From: Ardenticatenaceae bacterium
Lineage (GTDB): Bacteria; Chloroflexota; Anaerolineae; Promineifilales; Promineifilaceae
Assembly (NCBI GenBank): GCA_020634315.1
Contig: JACKBV010000026.1
Span: forward strand, 1 to 64,000
Length of the DNA: 64,000 nt
Reading direction: 5' to 3'
Below, piece after piece: positions 16,501 to 26,374 of this stretch. Below the pieces are notes generated by a model. The model was not told the origin of the DNA and did no database searches. It saw only the letters and a list, made by a program, of their open reading frames with translations. Every line of letters begins with the position of its first letter. The first letter of the stretch is position 1. A program made the translations under genes and the position numbers.

Positions 16501-18225
16501 ATGCAATACAATCCTCAAAATCCGATAATTGTTCAAGGTGACAAAAGTGTTCTGCTGGAAGTAAACAACGCGCTTTACCAAGAAGCGCGTGATATTTTGT
16601 CGCGTTTTGCCGAGTTGGAGAAAAGTCCAGAATATATTCATACTTACCGCATTTCTCCGTTGTCATTGTGGAATGCGGCCTCAACCGGCTTGGATGCTGA
16701 AACGATTGTGGCGGGATTGTCTCGATATAGTAAGTATCCACTGCCGGGTAATGTGGAAGTAGATATTCGGGAATATGTTGGGCGATACGGCCGTATCCGT
16801 CTTCTCCGCCGCGATAATGATTTGCTACTTACTTCTCATGATATTCCCCTCATCATAGAACTACAGCGGCGCAAAGAGTTAAAGCCCTACATCCTCAACC
16901 CGGAAGATGCGCAAACCCTGCGCGTAGACCCGGCAAAACGGGGTCACATCAAACAGGCATTGGTTAACATCGGCTATCCCGCAGAGGATTTAGCCGGATA
17001 TGTCTCTGGCGACAGTGTTAACTTTGATTTGCGTTTGCTGGCCCAAAGCGGCAGCCCATTTGCCCTGCGCCATTACCAGCAAGAAGCGGGCGAGATTTTC
17101 TACGCCGACGGTGAGGCACGGGGTGGTTCTGGCGTCATCGTGCTGCCTTGTGGCGCGGGCAAGACCATTGTCGGCCTCTCTGTTATGAATGAGATGCAGT
17201 GCAGTACACTTATCTTGACCCCAAACACGGTTTCCGTGCGGCAATGGATCGATGAACTGTTGGATAAGACAACGCTTACGCCAGAGCAGGTTGGTGAATA
17301 TTCCGGGCAGCGCAAGGAGATACGGCCGATTACCATCTCGACCTATCAGACGATAACGTATCGCAAACGCAATGTCTCCAGAACGGCGCCGTTTCAAGAG
17401 CAGTACCCTCATTTTGCTCTGTTCAACGATTATAACTGGGGATTGATCGTGTATGACGAGGTGCATTTGCTGCCAGCCCCGGTCTTTAGCATCACGGCTG
17501 ATTTGCAAGCTCGCCGCCGCCTGGGATTGACGGCAACATTGGTGCGAGAAGACGGCCGTCAGGAAGATGTCTTTTCCCTTATTGGCCCGAAAAAGTATGA
17601 CGTGCCCTGGAAAGATTTGGAGCGACAGGGTTGGATTGCCACGGCCGATGTTGTCGAAGTCCGGGTTCCTTTGCCCCATGAAACGCGCATTGAATATGCC
17701 ACTGCTGACGAACGGCAAAAATATCGCATTGCAGCCGAAAACAAAGACAAATTCCGGGTGTTAGATGAACTGCTTGTCAAACATTATAAAGACCAGGTGC
17801 TCATCATTGGCATGTATTTGGATCAGCTTGAAAAGGTTGCGCGGCGGTATAACGCGCCGTTAATTACGGGCAAAACCAGTGTTAGACAGCGCCGTGACTT
17901 GTATGATCAGTTCAAGAATGGCGAAATTTCTACGCTGATTGTGTCTAAGGTGGGTAACTTTGCGGTGGATTTGCCAAATGCGAATGTGATGGTGCAAATT
18001 AGCGGTATGTTTGGCAGTCGCCAGGAGGAGGCGCAGCGATTAGGGCGTATTTTGCGCCCTCATGGTAATTCGTTGGCGCATTTTTATACCATTGTCACCA
18101 AAGATACGGTTGACCAGCAGTATGGCGCAAACCGGCAGCTTTTTTTGACGGAGCAAGGGTATCAGTACACAATTTTGTATGAAGATGAAGTCGCTGATTA
18201 TGAACCGGCGGTTTTTAACAGCTAG
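16501..18225 (+). CDS. XPB/Rad25-type SF2 DNA helicase
   Basis: A 574-residue superfamily-2 ATPase. The N-terminal 180 residues resemble the XPB damage-recognition-like region. Motif I is PCGAGKT (Lys221), motif II DEVH (Asp319), motif III TATL followed directly by VREDGRQ (the RED motif diagnostic of XPB), and motif VI QRLGRILRP (512-520). In eukaryotes and archaea XPB opens DNA at promoters or lesions; bacterial homologues are 3'-5' helicases of uncertain role. No Bax1/XPG-like nuclease is adjacent. Instead two large SAP/Helicase_C_3-like proteins follow on the same strand, so a DNA repair or remodelling complex is likely (inference). Confidence 0.92.
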   Translation: MQYNPQNPIIVQGDKSVLLEVNNALYQEARDILSRFAELEKSPEYIHTYRISPLSLWNAASTGLDAETIVAGLSRYSKYPLPGNVEVDIREYVGRYGRIRLLRRDNDLLLTSHDIPLIIELQRRKELKPYILNPEDAQTLRVDPAKRGHIKQALVNIGYPAEDLAGYVSGDSVNFDLRLLAQSGSPFALRHYQQEAGEIFYADGEARGGSGVIVLPCGAGKTIVGLSVMNEMQCSTLILTPNTVSVRQWIDELLDKTTLTPEQVGEYSGQRKEIRPITISTYQTITYRKRNVSRTAPFQEQYPHFALFNDYNWGLIVYDEVHLLPAPVFSITADLQARRRLGLTATLVREDGRQEDVFSLIGPKKYDVPWKDLERQGWIATADVVEVRVPLPHETRIEYATADERQKYRIAAENKDKFRVLDELLVKHYKDQVLIIGMYLDQLEKVARRYNAPLITGKTSVRQRRDLYDQFKNGEISTLIVSKVGNFAVDLPNANVMVQISGMFGSRQEEAQRLGRILRPHGNSLAHFYTIVTKDTVDQQYGANRQLFLTEQGYQYTILYEDEVADYEPAVFNS

Positions 18226-18336
18226 AAATGGTGATGGGGGATTGGGGTTAATCGTGCGTACACATATTTTGTGGAGCAAGTGTGTGAGGATGTTTTCCGG
18301 TAAGCAATTTGTTTCACTTCATTCAGGTCAGGTTAT

Positions 18337-20667
18337 ATGGCATCGTTAGAAAATTTAACGGAGAGCGACATCAGAAAGGTTGTCAATAGTCAATCATTGC
18401 AACGAGCACGAGAGTATGTAGTGCTTATTCGTGATGCGGTGCGCAACGGCCGTTCCTTGCGTGCCGAAGTTGGCAAAGGTCGCCTATATCATGTTGAAAT
18501 TGATGTGCTTGAAGATGGCATTCTGGCTGCGTGTAGTTGCGCCTACAATTGGAATAATTACTGTAAACATATTGGGGCTGTACTGCTTCGGTGGATTGAA
18601 CAGCCGGGCAGCTTTGCTGTCGAAACGCCCGTATCCGGCGACAGCCATGCCCTGATCGAGACGTTTGCTGCGACTGTCCCGCAAACGGCCGTTCCCAACA
18701 CACCTCCTTTTTGGGTCAGCACACCTTACCCGGCACGTCAAAAAGAAACGGACGACGCCTTGCGTGAGTGGTTAAGCGAATACAAAGTGCAGGAACTGCG
18801 ACAAATAGCAAAACGGCAAGATTGGCCGCTTCAGGGAAATCTGAAGGCGGATATAATCCAACAAATCATGAATTACATGCTGCAACCAGGCATCATCCTC
18901 AAGAGCTTGTCTCGCCTGGATGCGGAGCATCGTCAGGTTTTTGATGCACTGGGCCTTCTCTATCCTGGAATTTTTTTTCAGACGGAGCACCTCACTTCGC
19001 TGGTAGATTATTGGGGCAAACTGACTCAGCATAAACAGTTAATGGCCTATACCGTGCATTTGTGTGAGGCCGGTTTGGCAATGCCAGCAAATTTTGATCC
19101 CCAACATTGGCAGCAAGCAGCTATCGTTCCCAACAGCTTGATGCGGGTGCTGCCTCCGTTGTTGGCCGAGCGCATACCGCCGACAACGCTTTCGGAGAAT
19201 GTGCATAGCACAATGCGGTCAGGGCAGTCACGGCCGTTTCTGCAACACGTTCACCACATTTTGCGCTTGCTCGAACAAAGGCAACCTACCTTGCGCCAAC
19301 CCATGCCGCGCCCCCGTTTAGAAAAATTCTACGAAATTTTACAAGAGTGGGATTATATTCCTGAAGAGCTTTTGGAAGCGCAAAACAAGAATCAATTTAA
19401 GGAGCATGATTCTCAATTTAGCCTGACAGTTCCACCGCCATTGCCCCCTTTGCAAGATGAGACAATGCAGTGGCTAACACCCATCGTCGGCGACGAAGCA
19501 CAATTAAATTTCATTTACCATTTATTGGTGGATACCGGGCTTTTGCAGCCGGGCAGTCCAGTCACCGTGTGGCAAAAAACAAAAGAGCGATTTTTACGTC
19601 ATGATGAAGCCGCCCAATGGGCAATATTGGTTCGCAATTATTTTACGTTACCCATATGGAGTGAATTGTGGATGGTATTGGCGCAACAGCCGTCTCTTCA
19701 ACTAAAACGCTCCTATAACCCTTACCATCGGGTGATGCCGCCAATGATCATGTACCAAATTTTGGCAGCCTTTCGTGGCGTGGTGTTGCATGTGTTGGCC
19801 TGTCTACCGGATGACCAATGGTTCAGTTTACGTGATATAACCAATTTGCTGCATGCTTTTTGGCCTGATTTTGATGGTTTGGGGGTGTTGGCTGGGACTT
19901 ATCGTAGGGGGAGACAACCTGCCTGGTTTTTAGCGGATAACGGCCGTATCTTAGACACGGCTAACAATAAAGTGGATTGGAACAAAGCACAAGGCGCTTT
20001 TATCAAACATGTCATTCAGGGACCCTTGCATTGGATGGGTCTGGCTGACCTTCATATGGAAGAAGGCCGGCTAACCGCCTTCCGGCTGCACGGATTGGGC
20101 GATTTGTTCTTTGATAAGGTTGAATCTGTCCCGCTAAGAGATGGGGCAGGGAAGGCTGTGTCGTCAGAGAAAACGGCCGTTTCCGCACCCGTTGCCCCCA
20201 TCATCGTTCAAGGCACGACCATCATCGTAGACCCAACGGTCGTTAGTGCGCAGAGCCATAACTATCTTGACAGCATCGCCATTCTCGAAGAGACGCATAT
20301 CAACCGCTTTGTTTACAGCCTCAATGCGGCGGCTGTCCATCAAACCCTGGAAGCAGGGCAAACAATTGCCAAAATATTCGAAGGTTGGGAAAAATGGCTT
20401 GCCGTTCCCATGCCTGCCGCTATCCGCGAGCAGCTGACAGCATGGCAGCAAGCGTATGGCCAGGTGCGCCTGTACGAAAGTGTGACCGTCATCGAGTTTG
20501 GCGATGCCTATGCATTGGCTGAAATGAAAGCGGCTACCTCGCTAGAAAAGCATATCATTGCCGAAATTTCGCCTTCTCTTGTTATCGTCTCGGCTCATGC
20601 TGTGGATATTTTGGTCTCCGAATTGGAAAAATCTGGCTATACGCCCAAACAGGCGAATGGCGTTTGA
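18337..20667 (+). CDS. SWIM zinc-finger protein with SAP-like and Helicase_C_3-like regions
   Basis: A 776-residue protein. Residues 66-78 form a SWIM zinc finger (CSC…CKH: Cys66, Cys68, Cys76, His78), a DNA- or protein-binding element. About 145-180 is SAP-like (LRQIAKRQDWPL, then KADIIQQIMNYM), followed by a long helical region. The C-terminal 150 residues (PIIVQGTTIIVDPTVV… to …SLVIVSAHAVDILVSELEKSG) resemble the Helicase_C_3/XPB-Ssl2-like N-terminal domain. It lies 111 bp after the XPB helicase and 39 bp before a second protein of similar size and plan. No nuclease or ATPase motif is visible, so a structural or loading partner for the helicase is inferred. Confidence 0.7.
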   Translation: MASLENLTESDIRKVVNSQSLQRAREYVVLIRDAVRNGRSLRAEVGKGRLYHVEIDVLEDGILAACSCAYNWNNYCKHIGAVLLRWIEQPGSFAVETPVSGDSHALIETFAATVPQTAVPNTPPFWVSTPYPARQKETDDALREWLSEYKVQELRQIAKRQDWPLQGNLKADIIQQIMNYMLQPGIILKSLSRLDAEHRQVFDALGLLYPGIFFQTEHLTSLVDYWGKLTQHKQLMAYTVHLCEAGLAMPANFDPQHWQQAAIVPNSLMRVLPPLLAERIPPTTLSENVHSTMRSGQSRPFLQHVHHILRLLEQRQPTLRQPMPRPRLEKFYEILQEWDYIPEELLEAQNKNQFKEHDSQFSLTVPPPLPPLQDETMQWLTPIVGDEAQLNFIYHLLVDTGLLQPGSPVTVWQKTKERFLRHDEAAQWAILVRNYFTLPIWSELWMVLAQQPSLQLKRSYNPYHRVMPPMIMYQILAAFRGVVLHVLACLPDDQWFSLRDITNLLHAFWPDFDGLGVLAGTYRRGRQPAWFLADNGRILDTANNKVDWNKAQGAFIKHVIQGPLHWMGLADLHMEEGRLTAFRLHGLGDLFFDKVESVPLRDGAGKAVSSEKTAVSAPVAPIIVQGTTIIVDPTVVSAQSHNYLDSIAILEETHINRFVYSLNAAAVHQTLEAGQTIAKIFEGWEKWLAVPMPAAIREQLTAWQQAYGQVRLYESVTVIEFGDAYALAEMKAATSLEKHIIAEISPSLVIVSAHAVDILVSELEKSGYTPKQANGV

Positions 20668-20706
20668 GGCGATGGAATCGCAACAATTATCTGATAGTTC
20701 GACTCA

Positions 20707-23019
20707 ATGAGTATGGATATACACACCCTTCTTAACAACTATAACAACAATATGCTTTGGGAAATGGCCCGCGATGCAAACCTGCCAGAAACAACCGGTA
20801 AGAAACTGAAAAAAGACGAGTTGCTACTGCTGATGAAACGGGAATTTTTCCGACCGGAGCGTATCAAGGCGTCTTATCAGAGATTGACAGAGCTAGAACG
20901 GGTGGTATTGAACCGGCTGCTGCTGCATGACGGCCAGGTTGCGACGCGCATTTTCAAGCGGGAATTGCTTCAAGTTGGATTGGTAACAGAAGCGCCGCCG
21001 AAACCGCCACAAAAGGGGATGGAACGTTATGCTCAATCTGAGGGTTGGTCCATGTACGGCCGTACCGTCACCCACATTGGTCAACCCCACGATGCCAAGT
21101 CAACTATCTTTGAAGACGTGATAGCGCGTCTGACGCTGCGCGGGCTGGTTTTTAGTGAGGAGTCAGTGCATATAGGGGGGCAGCCATTCAAACTGCAATA
21201 CCATCCCGCTTCTAAACTCATTATCCCCGTTTTTCTGCGTCAGTATTTGCCAGAACCGGTGCCGGTAAATACGGAAGATTGGCAGCCCGCACACGTGTTA
21301 CATGGTGATCCGCAAGTATTCTTGCGTGACCTGTACCTTTACTGGGATGTGGTACGCCGCACGCCTGTCTACTTGATAAAGTCTGGCCTGGTGAGCAAAC
21401 GCAGTCTGAAACAATTGAATGACAATTTGCTTATGCCTGATCCAACATTAGCCACGGCAAAGTCAGAAGAGGAAACGGATCGTCTGTTTTTGCTGCGGCA
21501 GGTGCTGGAAGCGTTAAAGCTTATCAAACCGCAGCGTGATGACTTACTGGTCGCGCGTGAAAACGGCCGTTCCATTCCTCAATTTTGGCGGAATTCTGTA
21601 GCAGAGCAGGTGCAAGACATCGTTGCGGTCTGGCGTACTTTGCACCACCCCTTTCAGTTGGACAATAAGTATATTCATTACACGTATACTCCCGATTCTC
21701 AGGCGGCGATTCAACACCTCTTGGATGTTTTGGGCGAAATGCCTGCGCAAACCTGGGTTGAGACGGATATGTTATTAGACTTTTTGCGCGAGAAGCAAGT
21801 TGATTTCTTGATATCTGGTCGCAGCCGCATAGAAAATCAGCGCAGTTCTTACTATTATGGCAATGTGGCGGACTTGGTTGAGAAGATGAACCGTCTGGAA
21901 CGGGTTTTTGTGACACGCGTGATGGCCGCCTATTTGTGGCAGATGGGTTTGGTAGAATTGGGGTTTGATGCGGTGCAAACAGATCCAACAACCTGGAAGG
22001 CGTTTCGTCTGACGCCATTGGGAACGGCCGTTTTCCGACATGGCACACTGGAGACAACCCCTGCCACAGGGCAAATCATTGTCCAGCCCAATTTCCAAAT
22101 ATTAGCAATGGGGCCAGTTTCCTTTGACTTGCTGGCACAATTAGACCTCTTTGCCGAACGGAAAAAGGTAGATCGAAGTGCCTTTGAATACCATTTGTCG
22201 CGGGAATCTGTGTATGCTGCCCAGCAAATGGGTTATTCGGTTGCTGAAGTAGAGCAATTTTTAACAACCGTTACCACCAATAACTTGCCGCAAAACATTC
22301 AACGCTCATTGGCCGAGTGGGCGGCGCATCATGAGCGTATTGTCTTTCGCAGCGGTGTTACCTTGCTGCAAACGGCTGACGAGGCGCTGTTGATGCGACT
22401 GCTCAATGACGAGCATATCGGCAAACTGTTGGCGCGTCCGGTTGCAGATAGTGTTGCATTAGTCAAAAACAAGCGTCAAACGCCGCTGCTGCAAGCCTTA
22501 CAAAGTGCGGGCATTTTCCCCGTTGTCTCTGGCGCGAATCCGGAAGCGGCCGATAAAAGCGTGGTTGTCCATGAAAACGGCCGTATTCAATCTGTATATG
22601 TGGTGCCCAGCCTCCATTTGCGTGGGCGGCTGGCACGCTTCACCGAGGAAGTAGAGGACGGCTGGCAGTTGACGGAAACGGCCGTTAGTCGTGCTGGCGG
22701 CAACCAGAAAAAAGCACAGCGCATCATCGACGAACTACGAAAGTTACATCGCGGGCAGCTGCCACAAGTTATTGTGGAACAGGTAAAGGCATGGGGCGGC
22801 TATTATGGCGCGGCGACGGTGGGCACGATGACGCTGTTTGAATTTCGCGATCAAGGCATATTGTCTGAACTTTGCCACCTGCCAGAATTACACGATCTAT
22901 TACGGCCGTTTCCCGCCGGAAATCGCGCATTGGCTGTGGTGGAGGCGGAATCGGTAACGGCCGTTCAAGCCATCCTCGCCCGACTCGGCGTCAAAATCAC
23001 GCCGCTGCCAAACGCATAA
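20707..23019 (+). CDS. Helicase-associated protein (SAP-like N-terminus, Helicase_C_3/XPB-Ssl2-like domain)
   Basis: A 770-residue protein. The start has a SAP-like helix pair (MLWEMARDANLPE, then KKDELLLLMKREFF) and a winged-helix-like segment (LTELERVVLNRLLLHDG). Near residues 455-560 is the Helicase_C_3 signature: IIVQPNFQILAMGPVS, a RESVYAAQQMGYS helix and LPQNIQRSLAEWA. The C-terminus has another mixed alpha/beta part. Actinobacterial homologues are annotated helicase-associated and linked to XPB. No catalytic motif is evident. With the preceding gene it shares architecture but little sequence, suggesting an old duplication. Confidence 0.72.
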   Translation: MSMDIHTLLNNYNNNMLWEMARDANLPETTGKKLKKDELLLLMKREFFRPERIKASYQRLTELERVVLNRLLLHDGQVATRIFKRELLQVGLVTEAPPKPPQKGMERYAQSEGWSMYGRTVTHIGQPHDAKSTIFEDVIARLTLRGLVFSEESVHIGGQPFKLQYHPASKLIIPVFLRQYLPEPVPVNTEDWQPAHVLHGDPQVFLRDLYLYWDVVRRTPVYLIKSGLVSKRSLKQLNDNLLMPDPTLATAKSEEETDRLFLLRQVLEALKLIKPQRDDLLVARENGRSIPQFWRNSVAEQVQDIVAVWRTLHHPFQLDNKYIHYTYTPDSQAAIQHLLDVLGEMPAQTWVETDMLLDFLREKQVDFLISGRSRIENQRSSYYYGNVADLVEKMNRLERVFVTRVMAAYLWQMGLVELGFDAVQTDPTTWKAFRLTPLGTAVFRHGTLETTPATGQIIVQPNFQILAMGPVSFDLLAQLDLFAERKKVDRSAFEYHLSRESVYAAQQMGYSVAEVEQFLTTVTTNNLPQNIQRSLAEWAAHHERIVFRSGVTLLQTADEALLMRLLNDEHIGKLLARPVADSVALVKNKRQTPLLQALQSAGIFPVVSGANPEAADKSVVVHENGRIQSVYVVPSLHLRGRLARFTEEVEDGWQLTETAVSRAGGNQKKAQRIIDELRKLHRGQLPQVIVEQVKAWGGYYGAATVGTMTLFEFRDQGILSELCHLPELHDLLRPFPAGNRALAVVEAESVTAVQAILARLGVKITPLPNA

Positions 23020-23075
23020 AAACAACCTGACAAGGCAAACACTGCTTTTTATCTGCAAACGCTCCCCCCTGCCAT

Positions 23076-24143
23076 TTATCGCAGTTGAACGTTCGTCAGC
23101 TCCAATTCCTCAGAAAAATGGCAAGCCACAAAATGCTCATTTTCCAGGTTGCGCAAAGGCGGCGTTTCCGTTTTGCACCGCTCCTGCGCATACTTGCAGC
23201 GTGGATGAAAATAGCAGCCCGTTGGCGGATTCGACGGATCCGCAATTTCCCCCTCAAGGCGAATTCGGCCAACAGCTTGACGATCTCTGGGGTTCGTAAT
23301 AGGCACCGCCGATAATAGTGCCTCGGTATAAGGATGGCGCGGATTGACAAACAACTCTGTCGCATCGGCAATCTCAACCACCTTGCCCACATACATCACC
23401 ACAATCCGGTCGCAAATGTGGTGAATCACGCTCAGGTCGTGCGAAATAAACAGATACGTGAGGTTGAAATCAGCTTGGAGTTCTTCCAATAAATTGAGAA
23501 TTTGCGCCCGAATAGAGACATCCAGCGCCGAAACTGCCTCATCACACACCACCATGCGTGGCGAGGTGATCAGCGACCGCGCAATGCTAATGCGCTGGCG
23601 CTCACCCCCTGAAAAGGCATGCGGGTAGCGTTGCATATATTCGGGGCGCAGCCCCACCCGTTGCAGTAAAGCCACCACCCGATCTTTCATCTCCGCTGGC
23701 GTCGCCAGCTTGTTAACCTTAAGCACCTCGCTGACAATCTCAAAAACCGTCATGCGCGGATTAAGAGAAAAATACGGGTCTTGGAAAATGAGGCGAATAT
23801 CCCGGCGGTAAGGTTTGAGTTCATCGCCCTGGAGTTTAGCCAGGTCTACAGTTGTCCCATCGGCGCGATGATAAATAATTTCGCCACCTGTAGGCTCATA
23901 TGCCCGCACAATACAGCGCCCTACCGTTGTCTTGCCACAACCACTCTCGCCAACCAGCCCAACGGTTTCCCCTTGCCGGATAAAAAAGCTGACATCATCA
24001 GCCGCTTTGGTGTACCCCTGCACACGAGCAAAAACACCCTGGGTGATGGGAAAATACAGTTGCAGATTCTTGACATCCAGCATCAAGTTATCATTATTTA
24101 CGCCTGTTAAGGTTGAGGATTGAGATTGAACTAGGTTGGTCAT
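23076..24143 (-). CDS. ABC transporter ATP-binding protein (OppF/DppF type)
   Basis: A 355-residue ATPase of the peptide/oligosaccharide importer family. Walker A GESGCGKTT, Q-loop FQDP, signature FSGGERQR, Walker B MVVCDEAVSALD and switch ISHD are intact. The C-terminal oligopeptide-type extension ends in the CxxR…C iron-sulfur-like cluster region (GCYFHPRCKYAQERCK) common to OppD/F. Overlap of 4 bp (ATGA) with the upstream partner indicates translational coupling. It is the last gene of the import operon. Confidence 0.93.
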   Translation of the reverse strand: MTNLVQSQSSTLTGVNNDNLMLDVKNLQLYFPITQGVFARVQGYTKAADDVSFFIRQGETVGLVGESGCGKTTVGRCIVRAYEPTGGEIIYHRADGTTVDLAKLQGDELKPYRRDIRLIFQDPYFSLNPRMTVFEIVSEVLKVNKLATPAEMKDRVVALLQRVGLRPEYMQRYPHAFSGGERQRISIARSLITSPRMVVCDEAVSALDVSIRAQILNLLEELQADFNLTYLFISHDLSVIHHICDRIVVMYVGKVVEIADATELFVNPRHPYTEALLSAVPITNPRDRQAVGRIRLEGEIADPSNPPTGCYFHPRCKYAQERCKTETPPLRNLENEHFVACHFSEELELTNVQLR

Positions 24144-25174
24144 GATAGCTCCGCAAACTGTTTTGTGGTGATGTTTTCATATAGAAGGCAGCGTGTGGTA
24201 TGTCCATCACTAAATCGCGTGACAGAGGGAACCATTGTGCTGCATTCCGGCATGGCCTGGGTACAGCGCGGGTGGAACGGACAGCCGCCAGGGCGACGGT
24301 ATGGATTGGGCACCATTCCCTGAATCGTGTCCAGCTTTTCGCGTGTGCGGGAGATTTTGGGAATGGAGCGTAACAATGCCTGGGTGTAAGGATGTTTGGG
24401 ATTGTTGAAGATGGTGTCAACATCGCCACTTTCAACAATTTTGCCCAAATACATCACAGCCACTGTATCCGCAATCTCCGCCACAACCCCTAAATCATGG
24501 GTAATGAACAGCAGTGCCATCTGGTATTCTTTTTGAATATTGCGCATCAGATCAAGAATGTTGGCCTGCGTGGTCACGTCTAACGCTGTCGTTGGCTCAT
24601 CGGCAATCAAGAGCGTTGGGTTGCAGGAGAGCGCCATCGCAATCATTGCGCGTTGACGCATCCCCCCCGATAACCGAAATGGGTATTCGTCCACTAAGCG
24701 ATGGGGTTGTGGAATGCCAACCTGATCAAGTAATTGGACGCATAATTGGCGAGCCTCTTCCTTAGACAGGTTTGTATGGAGCAAGATATTCTCCATGATT
24801 TGATTCCCAACTGTGTACATGGGGCTGAGGGATGTCATCGGCTCTTGAAAAATCATCGAGATTTCTTTGCCCCGAATTTCGCGAATCTGGCGCCCTTTGG
24901 GGTTCAACTGGGCAATGTCGATAGTCTCTTCAAAATTATTATCCACGCGGCGATGATAGATAATTTCGCCTGACACAATTTTCCCGATAGAGTGCACAAT
25001 TTGCAGGAAAGCACGACAAGCGACGCTCTTGCCACAGCCGCTTTCTCCTACCAAACAAAGCGTCTTGCCTCGTTCAATGGTCAAATCGACCCCATCGACG
25101 GCACGTACCACGCCTTCGTCCGTAAAAAAATGTATTTTCAGATCATTGACTTCAATTAAAGTGTCAGACATCAT
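24140..25174 (-). CDS. ABC transporter ATP-binding protein (OppD/DppD type)
   Basis: A 344-residue ATPase that pairs with the next gene as a heterodimer. Walker A is GESGCGKSV, signature LSGGMRQRAMIA, Walker B TLLIADEPTTALD and switch ITHD. The oligopeptide extension carries GGCPFHPRC. An AAGGTGA ribosome-binding site precedes a double ATG. It lies 46 bp after the second permease gene. Substrate is set by the binding protein, and the locus suggests oligosaccharide rather than peptide. Confidence 0.93.
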   Translation of the reverse strand: MMSDTLIEVNDLKIHFFTDEGVVRAVDGVDLTIERGKTLCLVGESGCGKSVACRAFLQIVHSIGKIVSGEIIYHRRVDNNFEETIDIAQLNPKGRQIREIRGKEISMIFQEPMTSLSPMYTVGNQIMENILLHTNLSKEEARQLCVQLLDQVGIPQPHRLVDEYPFRLSGGMRQRAMIAMALSCNPTLLIADEPTTALDVTTQANILDLMRNIQKEYQMALLFITHDLGVVAEIADTVAVMYLGKIVESGDVDTIFNNPKHPYTQALLRSIPKISRTREKLDTIQGMVPNPYRRPGGCPFHPRCTQAMPECSTMVPSVTRFSDGHTTRCLLYENITTKQFAELS

Positions 25175-25220
25175 TCACCTTGACCGCGTGTCGTTGGGGT
25201 AGATACGCGGTTTCTCAGAT

Positions 25221-26366
25221 TTATTGGTAAGGATCGGCGGCATCTCGCAGGCCATCTCCTAAGAAATTTAGCGCTAAAACAACGATAATGACGGCCGCAG
25301 CAGGCCATAATAACCAGGGATAAGTTGCCAGGACGGTCACTTTTTGGGTTTCTCGCAGCATGACGCCCCAACTGACAACGGGTTCGCGCAGACCCAGGCC
25401 AAGGAAGCTCAGCGCAGTCTCGCCCAAAATCATGCCGGGAATGGCAAGTGTGACAGAGGCGATGATGTGGCTGAGGAAGGAGGGGATCATGTGGCGAAAG
25501 ATCAACCGGCTGCGCGGCACACCATCAAGAATGGCGGCCAGGATAAAATCTTCCTCGCGCAGTGCCAGGAATTTGCTTCGCACGACTCGTGCCAATCCTG
25601 TCCAGCCAATCAGGGAAAGGATCACGGTGATCATGAAATAGACCTTTACAGGAGTCCAGTCTAATGGCACGACTGCGGCCAGGGCAAGCCACAATGGCAA
25701 GGTGGGTACGGAGATTAAGATTTCGATGAGGCGTTGGATGGCGTTATCTACTGCACCGCCAACCAGCCCGGAAATGCCGCCAATCAGGATGCCCAAGAGG
25801 AGGCTGATGGTGACACCCGCCAGCCCAACGGTCAAGGAGATGCGGCTGCTGTAGACAATCCGGCTAAATACGTCTCGCCCGCTTTTGTCTGCTCCCAACA
25901 GGTAAAATGGTTCTTCGGGGTTTTTGGAGCCAAATAGATGCCAATTGCCGGGGATGAAGCCCCACAGTTTGTAAGGTTCACCACTTACAAAGAAACCAAC
26001 CGGGATGATGACGCTTTCGTCGATGAACCAGGTTTTCTTGAAGGAGGCCGGATCGCGTTCAAAGCGGTAGCCAAAAACGTAGGGGGAGAAACGGCCGTTT
26101 TGCAACAAATGAATCTCTTGTGGTGGCGCATAAACATACGTCTCGTTATATGATGTAAAGTGTACCGGGGCGACAAATTCAGCAAACAGCGCAACCAGAT
26201 AAAACATCAGCACAACGATGCCCCCCACCACCGCCATTTTATGACGTTTGAATTTCCACCACATCAACTTCCATTGGGAAGCAACTTCAGCTTGGGTATG
26301 TTCGGCCTTGTCAAAAGGGTCGGCGAACTCGATTGAAGGGTCAGTAACAAGAGGAACTTGGGCCAT
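25221..26366 (-). CDS. ABC transporter permease (OppC/DppC type)
   Basis: A 381-residue inner-membrane permease. It has a cytoplasmic N-terminus, one helix (VVGGIVVLMFYLVALFAEFV), a long extracytoplasmic loop (about 65-165) typical of larger OppC relatives, then a five-helix core with the EAA-like loop (REEDFILAAILDGVPRSRLIFRHMIPS). The loop GADKSGRDVFSRIVYSSRISL is the hallmark of the OppC subfamily. It follows the partner permease by 8 bp. Confidence 0.92.
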   Translation of the reverse strand: MAQVPLVTDPSIEFADPFDKAEHTQAEVASQWKLMWWKFKRHKMAVVGGIVVLMFYLVALFAEFVAPVHFTSYNETYVYAPPQEIHLLQNGRFSPYVFGYRFERDPASFKKTWFIDESVIIPVGFFVSGEPYKLWGFIPGNWHLFGSKNPEEPFYLLGADKSGRDVFSRIVYSSRISLTVGLAGVTISLLLGILIGGISGLVGGAVDNAIQRLIEILISVPTLPLWLALAAVVPLDWTPVKVYFMITVILSLIGWTGLARVVRSKFLALREEDFILAAILDGVPRSRLIFRHMIPSFLSHIIASVTLAIPGMILGETALSFLGLGLREPVVSWGVMLRETQKVTVLATYPWLLWPAAAVIIVVLALNFLGDGLRDAADPYQ

Positions 26367-26374
26367 GGGTCAAC

